From Paraburkholderia sp. DHOC27 (GTDB lineage Bacteria; Pseudomonadota; Gammaproteobacteria; Burkholderiales; Burkholderiaceae): a stretch of DNA of 64,000 nucleotides. Both the position numbers and the translations under genes were made by a program. Every line of letters starts with the position of its first letter. Within the stretch, counting starts at the first letter, position 1. A model generated the notes under the pieces. That model did not search any database. It had not been told where the DNA came from and was given only the letters and a program-made list of their open reading frames with translations. Positions 17,990-27,797 of this stretch are shown piece after piece. The stretch spans positions 372,001 to 436,000 of the forward strand of contig NZ_QVQV01000001.1 of assembly GCF_003429005.1 (NCBI RefSeq), given 5' to 3'.

Positions 17990-19406
17990 GGCTTGACTCC
18001 CAGTGACGAATATCGACGATGTGGCCCGCGATCGCAGCCGCGGCGGCCATAGCGGGGCTCATCAGGTGCGTGCGGCTGTCGCGCCCCTGGCGGCCCTCGA
18101 AATTGCGATTGGTGGTGGAAGCGCAGCGTTCGCCGGCGCGCAGCACGTCGTCGTTCATCGCGAGACACATCGAACAGCCCGGCTGGCGCCACTCGAAGCC
18201 CGCGCGAATGAATACATCCGAGAGTCCTTCACGCTCGGCCATGTCGCGCACCGCGCCGGAACCCGGCACGACCATCGCGCGCACATTCGACGCCACGCGC
18301 ATGCCGTCGCGCACCATCGACGCAGCGGCGCGCAGATCTTCGATGCGCCCGTTCGTGCACGAACCGATGAACACGCGGTCGATCGGCGTGCCGGCAATCG
18401 GCGCGCCCGCGGCGAGGCCAATGTAGTCGAGCGCGCGCGAGGTCGCCGCGCTCACTGTGTGATCGCTGCCCTCGGCCGCGCTCGGAATCACGCCGTCCAC
18501 TGCAATGGCCTGATCGGGGCTGGTGCCCCAGGTGACGAACGGCGCCACGTCGGCGGCCGAGAACGCCATCTCCAGATCGTATTGCGCGCCGTCGTCCGAG
18601 CGCAGTTCGCGCCACTGGACCAGAGCGGTTTCCAGCGCCTCGGGCGAGAGATTGCCGGGATGCGCGCGGATGTAATCGAAGGTCGTTTCGTCCGGCGCGA
18701 TCAGCACGGCGCGTGCGCCGGCTTCCACCGTCATGTTGCACAAGGTCATGCGCGCTTCGGCGCTCAGCGCGCGAATCGCCTCACCGGTGTACTCCACCGC
18801 ATAACCGCGCGCGCCCTGCGCACTGATCTTCGAGATGATATACAGCACCAGATCCTTCGACGTGGTGCCGGCAGGCAAGGTGTCGCTGATGTCGATGCGC
18901 AGCGTGCGCGCGACGCGATATGCAAGCGTCTGCGTGGCCAGCACATGTTCGATTTCCGATGTGCCGATGCCGAAGCCCAGCGCACCGAACGCGCCATACG
19001 TGGTGGTGTGGCTATCGCCGCACAGCACGACCATGCCGGGGCGAATCAGCCCGGACTCCGGCGCGACGACGTGCTCGATGCCCTGCATGGGGTCATTCAC
19101 GTCATACAGCTTGATGCCGTGACGGCGGCAGTTTTTGGTGAAGTTGCTGGCCTGATTCGCGGCCGCCTGAATCACGATGGTCCGCTCGCTCACCGGCACG
19201 GGCCGCGTAGGAATGACGTGATCGACGACGCTCATCTGATGGCTGGGGCGACGCACTGGCAGCCCGCGCTCTTCCAGCCCGCTGAACGCTTGCGGACTGG
19301 TGTACTCATTCATGATGTGCAGGTCCGCATAGAGCAGGATGTGCTCGGCGTCGAGTCGGGCTACCGTGTGCGACTCGACGAGCTTCTGGTACAGCGTGCG
19401 GGGCAT
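17982..19406 (-). CDS. LeuC-like large subunit of an isopropylmalate-isomerase-type hydro-lyase
   Basis: 474 residues, standard for LeuC. The 4Fe-4S ligands are the Cys in FIGSCTNGRIEDLR and the CSMC pair near residues 407-410; HTTTYGAFGALGFGIGTSE is the substrate/cluster loop. It dehydrates or isomerises a hydroxy-dicarboxylic acid together with the LeuD-like subunit that follows. The ATG at 19406 has CGGAGGAGC upstream. The gene is first in the probable five-gene operon and is transcribed away from the LysR regulator at 19548. It is most likely a paralogue of the biosynthetic enzyme. Confidence 0.9.
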   Translation of the reverse strand: MPRTLYQKLVESHTVARLDAEHILLYADLHIMNEYTSPQAFSGLEERGLPVRRPSHQMSVVDHVIPTRPVPVSERTIVIQAAANQASNFTKNCRRHGIKLYDVNDPMQGIEHVVAPESGLIRPGMVVLCGDSHTTTYGAFGALGFGIGTSEIEHVLATQTLAYRVARTLRIDISDTLPAGTTSKDLVLYIISKISAQGARGYAVEYTGEAIRALSAEARMTLCNMTVEAGARAVLIAPDETTFDYIRAHPGNLSPEALETALVQWRELRSDDGAQYDLEMAFSAADVAPFVTWGTSPDQAIAVDGVIPSAAEGSDHTVSAATSRALDYIGLAAGAPIAGTPIDRVFIGSCTNGRIEDLRAAASMVRDGMRVASNVRAMVVPGSGAVRDMAEREGLSDVFIRAGFEWRQPGCSMCLAMNDDVLRAGERCASTTNRNFEGRQGRDSRTHLMSPAMAAAAAIAGHIVDIRHWESSRA

Positions 19407-19526
19407 GCGCTCCTCCGGTTCTTGATGTCTCTTGCGATGCGCTCGATGTGCTTTATACGTAAGCGCATTCTTGAGAACACAGTGTATCCAGAAGCTGGAG
19501 ACGTATAATTCAATCTCCTTTACTCT

Positions 19527-19549
19527 ATTATTAAACTGGATTTAATAAT
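19527..19549. promoter_or_regulatory. Perfect 9-bp inverted repeat at LysR start (probable operator)
   Basis: ATTATTAAA and TTTAATAAT, separated by CTGGA, form a perfect 23-bp palindrome that contains a T-N11-A LysR box and overlaps the first two bases of the LysR start codon. It lies in the divergent region between the LysR gene and the LeuC-like operon, so it could give autorepression and control of the operon. Confidence 0.6.
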
Positions 19550-20447
19550 GGATACCGTCTCCGATCTCGCCTTTTTCGTCCAGCTGGTACGCCACGGGAG
19601 CCTCTCGGCACTCGCGAGAGATCTCGGCGTCACACCCCCGGCCGTCACCACGCGGCTCGCGCGTATGGAGCAGCGGCTGGGCGTACGTCTGCTGAACCGC
19701 ACCACGCGGCGGCTAAGCGTGACGCAGGAAGGCGAGATGTATCTGGCGAGCGGCGCGCAACTGCTGGCCGAACTGGAAGAACTGGAGCGCTCGGTGTCGA
19801 GCCGGCGCGCGGTGCCGCGCGGTTTGCTGCGGGTGAACGCGACGTTTGGTTTTGGCCGGCGTCACATCGCGCCTGTGATTTCGGCGTTCGCGCGAGAGTT
19901 TTCAGAGGTTGAGGTACAGCTCACGTTGACGGACCGCGCCATGAAGCTGACCGACGAAGCCTACGACGTGGGGATCGCGTTCGGGGAGCCGCCCGATTCG
20001 CGGCTGGTGGCGCGCAAGATTGCGCCGAACCGGCGGTTTCTGTGCGCGGCGCCCGCCTATCTGGAGCGGGTCGGCATGCCGGCGACGCCGCGCGATTTGC
20101 AGCGCTATCAGTGCATCGTGCTGCGCGAGAGCGACGCCGCATTCGGCACGTGGCATCTGAATCGCGGACGCAAGCAGGAGACCATCAAGGTGCGTGGCGC
20201 GCTCAGCACCAACGACGGCGAGACCGCGCTGAGCTGGGCGCTGGACGGCCACGGCATCCTGATGCGCTCGGAGTGGGACGTGCATGCGTATCTGCAATCG
20301 GGCGCATTGAAGCTGGTGCTGCCCGAGTGGTCGCTGCCGAGCGCGGATGTCTACGCGGTGTATGGCGAACGGCTGACCTTGTCGGCCAAGGTCAGCGCGT
20401 TCGTCGATTTTCTGGCGGAGTGGTTTGCGCGGGATGCGCGGTACTGA
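19548..20447 (+). CDS. LysR family transcriptional regulator (catabolic operon)
   Basis: 299 residues. The N-terminal winged helix is clear (FFVQLVRHGSLSALARDLGV then TPPAVTTRLARMEQRLGVRL and NRTTRRLSVTQEG), followed by the two-lobed effector-binding domain. It is divergent from the LeuC-LeuD-PdxA-hydrolase-MFS run, the usual arrangement for a LysR activator of a catabolic operon; the effector is probably a pathway acid. The 23-bp palindrome at its start codon is a likely self-operator. The start codon is embedded in that palindrome and no good ribosome-binding site is visible, which hints at low or controlled expression. Confidence 0.92.
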   Translation: MDTVSDLAFFVQLVRHGSLSALARDLGVTPPAVTTRLARMEQRLGVRLLNRTTRRLSVTQEGEMYLASGAQLLAELEELERSVSSRRAVPRGLLRVNATFGFGRRHIAPVISAFAREFSEVEVQLTLTDRAMKLTDEAYDVGIAFGEPPDSRLVARKIAPNRRFLCAAPAYLERVGMPATPRDLQRYQCIVLRESDAAFGTWHLNRGRKQETIKVRGALSTNDGETALSWALDGHGILMRSEWDVHAYLQSGALKLVLPEWSLPSADVYAVYGERLTLSAKVSAFVDFLAEWFARDARY

Positions 20448-20469
20448 AGGTCCTGGCGGCGAATCGAGC

Positions 20470-21501
<1,032 letters not shown>

Positions 21502-21567
21502 TCATTCGCTGATGGCCAATTGCCAGGACGGCATGGCATCCAGTGCGACGGCGCCCGTCCTCTCCCG

Positions 21568-22200
21568 CTAGCCGTTTGCCTGCTCTTTTGCGCGTTTCCT
21601 GTGCGCCGCGACCTTGGCGCGATTGCCGCACATGGCCATGCTGCACCAGCGGCGCGCGTGACCTCGCGTGTGATCGGCAAACAGCAGCGTGCATTTCGCC
21701 CCTTCGCACGCCTTGATCTGCGTGAAGTCCTCGTCGCAGACCAGCCGCGCCAGCACTTCGACGAGCGGCATCAGCAAGGATTCCGCCGTCTGCCAGCGGC
21801 GCTGCGCACGTAACTCGAAGGCCGTCACGCCGCTGGCGACGTCCGCGACGATCTGCGCGTGCTGCTCGTCCCGTTCCAGCAATTGATTCAGCGGCTCGAG
21901 TTCGCGCAGATCGGCGGCGACCAGGGCACGCCCTTTCTTCGCGCGCACAAAGCCCCTGAACCATTCGCGCAGTTCGCGCGCCCGCGCCGCCACGTCGTCC
22001 AGTTCGGCGGGCGTGGACCGCGTGCGAATCGCCTCGAGCGCGGCGCGCGGCACCAGCCCCGCCTGATCGAGCCAGGCCAGCAGACCTTCGCCATTGCTGA
22101 TCCATTCGACTTGCTCGTCCACGGGTGTTGCCACGGAATTCAGGAAGTCGAGGCCGGCGGTGTCGGCAATGAAAATCGCGGGAGTCTGACGGTAGTCCAT
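21568..22200 (-). CDS. CGNR zinc-finger / ABATE domain regulator
   Basis: About 210 residues. The C-terminal zinc finger is complete: CEGAKCTLLFADHTRGHARR followed by WCSMAMCGNR, with four Cys and the CGNR signature, preceded by a helical ABATE domain (AGLDFLNSVATPVDEQVEWI). Proteins of this type are probable stress-related transcription regulators. It is divergent from the alpha/beta hydrolase gene at 22368, a frequent pairing, and probably controls it. The start is uncertain; an ATG at 22251 would add 17 residues. Confidence 0.85.
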   Translation of the reverse strand: MDYRQTPAIFIADTAGLDFLNSVATPVDEQVEWISNGEGLLAWLDQAGLVPRAALEAIRTRSTPAELDDVAARARELREWFRGFVRAKKGRALVAADLRELEPLNQLLERDEQHAQIVADVASGVTAFELRAQRRWQTAESLLMPLVEVLARLVCDEDFTQIKACEGAKCTLLFADHTRGHARRWCSMAMCGNRAKVAAHRKRAKEQANG

Positions 22201-22367
22201 CTGTGTGACGAATGGGGAAGCGTTAGTGACATCGTAACCACTAAAAATCATCTTGACAAGTTACATACGCGGTTTGTAACCTGAATATAGCAATCAACAA
22301 GGTTACACAGTCCGAGCCGCAGGTTGCGTGCTTTGCCAGTCGCCCTCAACTCAGTAAAGGAACCGCC

Positions 22368-23222
22368 ATGTCCTCCGTGTCTTATCGTCGTGCCGACGTC
22401 GACGGCGTCAACGTGTTCTATCGCGAGGCCGGTCGCTCCGGCGCGCCGAAGCTGCTGCTCCTGCATGGATTTCCCAGCTCGGGACACATGTTTCGCGACC
22501 TGATTCCGCAGCTCGCCGACCGCTTTCACATCGTCGCGCCAGACTTGCCAGGGTTTGGCCAGACGGACATGCCGGATCGCGCCAGCTTTGCCTACACCTT
22601 CGATCACATCGCCGAGGTGATTGAACGCTTCACGGAGGTGATTGGTTTCGACCGCTTTGCGGTGTACGTTTTCGATTACGGCGCGCCCACCGGGTTTCGG
22701 CTCGCAGTGCGCCATCCCGAGCGCATCACGGCCATCATTTCGCAGAACGGCAACGCGTACGAAGAGGGCTTGAGCGACGGCTGGAATCCGATTCGCGCCT
22801 ACTGGCACGATCCGTCAGCAGCGAATCGCGATGCGCTTCGCGCGCTGCTCACACACGAGACCACGGTTTGGCAATACACGCACGGCGTGCCGGACACCTC
22901 GCTGGTGTCGCCTGACGGCTACTCGCTCGATGACTTCTACATGAGCCGACCGGGTGCGCACGAAGTACAGCTCGACCTGTTCGGCGACTATCGAAGCAAC
23001 GTGGCGTTGTATCCGGCGTTCCAGGAATATTTCCGCACGCATCAGCCGCCGTTTTTGGCCGTGTGGGGAAAGAACGATCCGTTCTTCCTGCCGCCCGGTG
23101 CTGAAGCGTTCAAGCGCGACATGCCCAATGCGGTGGTGCGTTTCCTCGACACGGGCCACTTCGCACTGGAAACCCATGCCGCGGAAATCGCCGGCATCAT
23201 TGGCGACTTCCTGAAACCTTGA
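22368..23222 (+). CDS. Alpha/beta hydrolase (epoxide-hydrolase-like)
   Basis: 284 residues. HGFPSSGHMFRDLIPQLADR gives the HG-x-P oxyanion motif, the nucleophile is the Asp in VFDYGAPTGFRLA, the acid Asp is in WGKNDPFFLPPG and the base His in DTGHFALETH. An Asp nucleophile points to the epoxide hydrolase/dehalogenase branch rather than a lipase. A ribosome-binding site AAAGGA precedes the ATG. It is divergent from the CGNR regulator, which probably represses it. Substrate is unknown. Confidence 0.88.
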   Translation: MSSVSYRRADVDGVNVFYREAGRSGAPKLLLLHGFPSSGHMFRDLIPQLADRFHIVAPDLPGFGQTDMPDRASFAYTFDHIAEVIERFTEVIGFDRFAVYVFDYGAPTGFRLAVRHPERITAIISQNGNAYEEGLSDGWNPIRAYWHDPSAANRDALRALLTHETTVWQYTHGVPDTSLVSPDGYSLDDFYMSRPGAHEVQLDLFGDYRSNVALYPAFQEYFRTHQPPFLAVWGKNDPFFLPPGAEAFKRDMPNAVVRFLDTGHFALETHAAEIAGIIGDFLKP

Positions 23223-23251
23223 TGGCTTGATGTATTGAAGTCGTGGGACAC

Positions 23252-24187
23252 CTACAACAGGCTCGCTTGCAGCGGTCGGCGGTGTTCCCACACCTTGACG
23301 ATGATCGACTCGTTGAGCAGCTTGGCGCCAAGTACGGTTTGCACCTGGCGCAAATCGACGATCAGCATGTCACCCTTGCCAAACCGCTTGCCAGAATCAA
23401 TCTTGCCCAGAAATTCCTCGTCTTCGATCGACACGTGAAAGGCGTAGTTGCCATCGTGCACACGCCACTTGTTGCCGTCCTTGAACGCGAGCGATTCGAT
23501 CAGCAGCAGCTTTCGGGAGGAAAGAATGTCCGAGACCATCTCGGCATCCGCATTCAGCCCCACCGCGCTAAACGATCCCACCTCGTCGTCATGCACATCG
23601 AGCACGACCTTGTCGTTCGTCACCACGCCAAAGTTGCAAATGCCGTCACGCTCCAGCGGTGACATCAACTTTTCCAGGCTGGTCCGGACTACCTTGTTCC
23701 AGTACAGACGCACGACGTGCGGACTGACCTCGATACTCTCCACCTCGTTGACCCACACTGTCTCGCTATCGGCCTTCTGCTCGATCCTCACTGGAGGGTG
23801 TCCCTTCAGTTTGCGCAACAGGCCGATCAACCCACCGCCGGTCAATCCCACCAGGCCCATGATGGCCGACGCGTTGGAGATCGCCGTCGCCGTGTTGCCC
23901 GAGAAAATATCCTTGATGTGCGAAAGCAACTGCTGGCTGGCAATTAAGTCAATGCCGAACGATCCGGCCTTGAAGGTGCCGTTGACGTGCACCCGCACCT
24001 CCGACGCATCGCCATTGATCTCCTTGTTGGCTGCCCTGAGTAGATCGGCAACAGCGACCAGTGCCGGCGCGAGGTCGCGCACGTCCATACGATGTTCGAT
24101 CAAAGCTGGGCCGTCGTACACCACATGAAAACTTTCGTGACTGTTCACTTTCCCTTCCTTGAACTGAAACTTTCTTACTTTCATCAA
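23252..24187 (-). CDS. Protein of unknown function, 311 residues
   Basis: I do not recognise a named family with certainty. The N-terminal region (HVVYDGPALIEHRMDVRDLA then PALVAVADLLRAANKEINGD) resembles uncharacterised phage- or defence-linked hypothetical proteins that share a YDGPAL...MDVRDLAPAL pattern. A glycine-rich hydrophobic stretch at about 101-123 (ISNASAIMGLVGLTGGGLIG) could be a membrane or re-entrant segment. The remainder is mixed beta/alpha with many charged residues. Base composition is lower in G+C than the neighbours. It stands alone, convergent with the hydrolase gene, with an AT-rich 290-bp promoter region behind it. Confidence 0.75.
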   Translation of the reverse strand: MMKVRKFQFKEGKVNSHESFHVVYDGPALIEHRMDVRDLAPALVAVADLLRAANKEINGDASEVRVHVNGTFKAGSFGIDLIASQQLLSHIKDIFSGNTATAISNASAIMGLVGLTGGGLIGLLRKLKGHPPVRIEQKADSETVWVNEVESIEVSPHVVRLYWNKVVRTSLEKLMSPLERDGICNFGVVTNDKVVLDVHDDEVGSFSAVGLNADAEMVSDILSSRKLLLIESLAFKDGNKWRVHDGNYAFHVSIEDEEFLGKIDSGKRFGKGDMLIVDLRQVQTVLGAKLLNESIIVKVWEHRRPLQASLL

Positions 24188-24476
24188 GCTGCATTCCCAC
24201 GTGAAGATTCGCCTTAAAAATCGCGCTAACGCTTAGTTAACCGAACTATTTTAAGGCAAAGATTCCACGCCGCAAATCGAAGCCAAAGTGTACCGGACGC
24301 GGCACTCCGTAGGATAGTCATCCGAATGGCCAGGGGCCTGGTCTCACGGCAAGCGTCGACCAATCCAAAAAGCATCTCTCGACACCCCAGGCGAAAAATC
24401 CGCCACCATCCGATCCTTTTGTTTTAAGCTTGCCAGCGCTACTCGGCATCGATAATAAAAACACCTCGGGACAACG

Positions 24477-25241
24477 ATGATCGACTTCAACGGACTATCC
24501 AAACAATACGGCGGCTTCCATGCCGTCGACCGCCTGAACCTGCGCGTCGCGCCGGGCGAGCTATTCGGCTTTCTCGGTCCTAACGGCGCCGGCAAGACCA
24601 CCACGATCCGCATGATGATGGGGCTGCTCGTGCCCACCCACGGTTCGGTCCGCATCGACGGTTACGATTGCCACGCAGACGGGGTAGAAGTGAAGCGCCG
24701 CATCGGCTATCTGCCCGACAATCCGATCTTCTACGACTACCTGCGCGGCCACGAAATCCTGCAGTTCGTCGCGCAGATGCACGGCTTCTCGCGCTCTCAG
24801 GCCAGAACACGCAGCGAGCGCCTGCTCGCCGAATTCGGCCTCGACGAAGCCGGCGACGAGTTCGCGGTGAACTACTCGATGGGGATGAAAAAGAAGCTAG
24901 CGTTGGCGTGCGCGCTGATCCATCAACCGCGTGTGCTGATCCTCGACGAGCCCATCAACGGTCTCGATCCGCGTGCGGCGCGCGAAGTCAACGAGCGTTT
25001 GCTGCAATGCGTCGCGCAGGGCGTGACGGTGTTCGTGTCCACCCACCTGCTGGATATGGCCGAGCGGTTGTGCAGCCGGGTCGGCATCATCCATCACGGC
25101 AAACTGGTGGCCACCGGCACGCCGGATGAAATCCGCGCCAGCACCGCCACCAACGGCTCGCTGGAGGACGTGTTTCTCAGCCTCACGAACGACGCCTCGG
25201 CCGCTGATACGACTGACTCCACGCTCGCCAACGCCTCCTGA
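24477..25241 (+). CDS. ABC transporter ATP-binding protein
   Basis: 254 residues. Walker A GPNGAGKTT, a signature segment NYSMGMKKKLALACALIHQP, Walker B VLILDEPINGLDPRA, and the switch His in VFVSTHLLDMAE are all visible. It is of the CcmA/NatA type that works with ABC-2-like permeases. The stop is 2 nt before the start of the permease/protease fusion gene, so the two form one exporter. Cargo is unknown. Confidence 0.93.
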   Translation: MIDFNGLSKQYGGFHAVDRLNLRVAPGELFGFLGPNGAGKTTTIRMMMGLLVPTHGSVRIDGYDCHADGVEVKRRIGYLPDNPIFYDYLRGHEILQFVAQMHGFSRSQARTRSERLLAEFGLDEAGDEFAVNYSMGMKKKLALACALIHQPRVLILDEPINGLDPRAAREVNERLLQCVAQGVTVFVSTHLLDMAERLCSRVGIIHHGKLVATGTPDEIRASTATNGSLEDVFLSLTNDASAADTTDSTLANAS

Positions 25242-25243
25242 CC

Positions 25244-27688
25244 ATGCTACTGAACTACGCACTGCGCGGCACGCTCGTGCTGGCCGGCCTGCGTCTGCGC
25301 AGGCTCACGAATATCGTCTACGCCACCCGGCTATGGGGACGCGACAAGCGCAAAGTCGACCACGGCGTCGCAGATAACGCGGGGACTTTGACCAGCCCGA
25401 TGGGTACCAAGAAGGCCAACGCGAAGAACAACGCGAAGCGCACCGCCGCGCCGAGACGCGCGGGCGTCGGCTGGCTTGTCATGCTATCGGTGACAGGCTT
25501 GATGGCGTTGTCCTTCAGCAAGAGCGTGCGCGCATTCCTGTTGATGCTGCATTGCCAGGATGACGCAACCTGCGCGGCTATCCCGCCATCACTGGCCGGC
25601 AAGTTTGCCGGCATGCTGCACGCCGCCGCCTTCAACGATCTGATGATGCGCGGCATGGCCATGCTCATCAGCCTGTTGTGGCTGTTCAGCGTGCTGTATC
25701 CGTTCGCGCTCGCCGTGCGCGCCGGTCCTGACTGGGATTTCGAATGGATCGCCACATTGCCGATGACGCGAACCATGCAGCTATGCGCACGGATCGTCGA
25801 ACGCACCATCGTCAATCCCACGCCCTGGTTTGCGTTTGCGGTGCTGGGGTCGATGGTCGCGTGGTATGCGAACGCCGGCTGGCTGTCGTTGCCCTGCGCG
25901 CTGTTGATCGCGGCGCCGTTGACGCTGCTGGCCGCCGCGGCGTGGACCGTTCTCGACCTCGGTCTCCATACCGCGCTCGCCCCTGCCACGCTGCGCAATT
26001 TCCAGGCAGTACTCGGGCTCGCGCTCGCGCCGGTGATCTACCTGATGATCTCGCTCGACACACCGAGCGGCAGCCACTATGCCCTGATACTCGCCCAAGG
26101 CATGCCTGGGTGGGCCATCTGGACGCCGCCGGGCGTCGCCATGCAGGTATTGCGCGCGCCGTTCAGCCTGAACGCGCTCGGCCTGTACGGTCTGCTATGG
26201 GCAGAAGCGGCGGTGGTGACGCTGGCCTGCATCGCCTTTTTGCGCTTCCAGCTTCGCAAGGGGCTCGTGGTGCATGGTGCGCGTGAAAGCGGCCGGGGAT
26301 TGCGTCAGCGGCATGCTTCGAAAGTCCAGGCGGAGGGATCACGCAGAAGCTGGCTGTCGCCCATCAAGCAGCGCGAATTGACGTTGCTGCTGCGTGACCG
26401 CCGCTATCTGGTGCAATGCTTTGGCCTGCCACTCATCATGGTGATGGGGCAGTTCCTCATCAACGAGCAGGTGGCCGCACACTTTATTCGCGATTCGTCG
26501 GTGGTCGCGACGGCGGCGTTCGGCATTGGCGCGTACACGTTGACGCTGTCCACACTCTCCATGCTCGCCACCGAAGGCGACAAGCTCTGGCTGCTCTACA
26601 CGTTCCCGCGTTCAATTGGTAGTGTGCTGCGAGAAAAGGCCACCTTCTATACCTATATCGCCCTGCCGTATCCGCTGTTGATGCTGGCGTACTGGTTGGC
26701 CGTCTCTCCCGCCGCGTCGTGGCATCAGGTGATCGAGTTCGCGCTCGCGCTGCTCGGCCTGCCCATCTACGCCATCATCGCCACGGCGCTCGGCGTCTTG
26801 TCCGGTTTGTCCTCCGGCCTGTCGCCTGGCATGCCGTCAGGCTCACAGCAGCGTCAGCCCGGCGTGCGCTACGTGTATCTGTTCATGCTGCTGGCGGGCT
26901 TTTATGCGTACGCGTTGCTGACGCACGCGTGGTGGCCACATCTGGCCATCCCCTTTCTATGTGGCGCGCTTGCCTTCGCGCTTTGGCAAAAGGCCAGTGA
27001 CCGCATGCCGTATCTGCTCGACGCCTCGGCCGCGCCGGCGGCGCGCGTGTCGCTGGCTGACGGGCTGATCGCAACGACGCTCTTCTTCGTCCTGCAGTTC
27101 ATGGCCATGTCTGTGCTGAAGGGTGTGGTGCCGGGTGATATCACCGCCCGCATCGTGCTGGCTTACATCTGCGCGGGGGCCATCACCTATCTGCTGATGA
27201 GCGCCGCGTTCTGGACTCTGAAGACGCGTGAGGTGCCGAAAATGCTTGGCTCGAACATCGCGGTGGGTGTCGCGCTGGGGGCCGGCGTGGGGCTGTTCTG
27301 CGCAGCGGCGGGATTGCTGTATCTGTGGCTGGCGCGGCACTACGGGTTCGAGCCGAAGCTCACGCATGCGCGAATCTTGACGCCAGCCGCGCGGCTCGCC
27401 ATCGTGGCACTCTCGGTCTGCGCCGCGCCGCTGTTCGAGGAATTCGTGTTTCGCGGACTCATCTTTGGCGGCCTGCGCCGGTCGCTCGGCTTCTCGCTGG
27501 CCGCGCTCGGCAGTGCCGTTTTGTTTGCCATCGTGCATCCCCCGTTTTCGATGCTGCCGGTCTTCGTGCTCGGCCTTGGAACCGCATGGGTCTATGAACG
27601 CAGAAAGATGCTGCTCGCCTCGATGGTGACGCACGCCGTCTACAACGCAGTGGTGGTCGGCTATCCGCTCATCATGTTGAACAGCTAG
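25244..27688 (+). CDS. ABC-type permease fused to a CPBP (CAAX-like) intramembrane protease domain
   Basis: 814 residues, nearly all membrane. The N-terminal two thirds carry at least ten hydrophobic helices and cytoplasmic loops like an ABC-2 permease (LSPIKQRELTLLLRDRRYLV is a typical cytoplasmic element). The last 120 residues form a CPBP/Abi protease domain with the motifs FEEFVFRG, FAIVHPPF and HAVYN, in the right order for a metal-dependent glutamic protease. The partner ATPase is directly upstream. The fusion suggests that export and cleavage of a peptide or lipopeptide are linked, as in bacteriocin-type systems, though this is inference. Confidence 0.85.
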   Translation: MLLNYALRGTLVLAGLRLRRLTNIVYATRLWGRDKRKVDHGVADNAGTLTSPMGTKKANAKNNAKRTAAPRRAGVGWLVMLSVTGLMALSFSKSVRAFLLMLHCQDDATCAAIPPSLAGKFAGMLHAAAFNDLMMRGMAMLISLLWLFSVLYPFALAVRAGPDWDFEWIATLPMTRTMQLCARIVERTIVNPTPWFAFAVLGSMVAWYANAGWLSLPCALLIAAPLTLLAAAAWTVLDLGLHTALAPATLRNFQAVLGLALAPVIYLMISLDTPSGSHYALILAQGMPGWAIWTPPGVAMQVLRAPFSLNALGLYGLLWAEAAVVTLACIAFLRFQLRKGLVVHGARESGRGLRQRHASKVQAEGSRRSWLSPIKQRELTLLLRDRRYLVQCFGLPLIMVMGQFLINEQVAAHFIRDSSVVATAAFGIGAYTLTLSTLSMLATEGDKLWLLYTFPRSIGSVLREKATFYTYIALPYPLLMLAYWLAVSPAASWHQVIEFALALLGLPIYAIIATALGVLSGLSSGLSPGMPSGSQQRQPGVRYVYLFMLLAGFYAYALLTHAWWPHLAIPFLCGALAFALWQKASDRMPYLLDASAAPAARVSLADGLIATTLFFVLQFMAMSVLKGVVPGDITARIVLAYICAGAITYLLMSAAFWTLKTREVPKMLGSNIAVGVALGAGVGLFCAAAGLLYLWLARHYGFEPKLTHARILTPAARLAIVALSVCAAPLFEEFVFRGLIFGGLRRSLGFSLAALGSAVLFAIVHPPFSMLPVFVLGLGTAWVYERRKMLLASMVTHAVYNAVVVGYPLIMLNS

Positions 27689-27797
27689 GCCGCGCAGGGC
27701 GTGGCGCCGACGCCTTGTGCTATGTTCATACGCCTGTAGCGGCCCAGGCACGCCATGACGGCCGACCCGGCCGCATCACTTCCACGGACGACGAGCC

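Noticed and set aside
18003..19508. A 501-codon plus-strand frame across the LeuC-like gene
   Set aside because: Composition (Arg, Ala, His rich) is that of a shadow; the minus strand has LeuC iron-sulfur and substrate motifs along its whole length.
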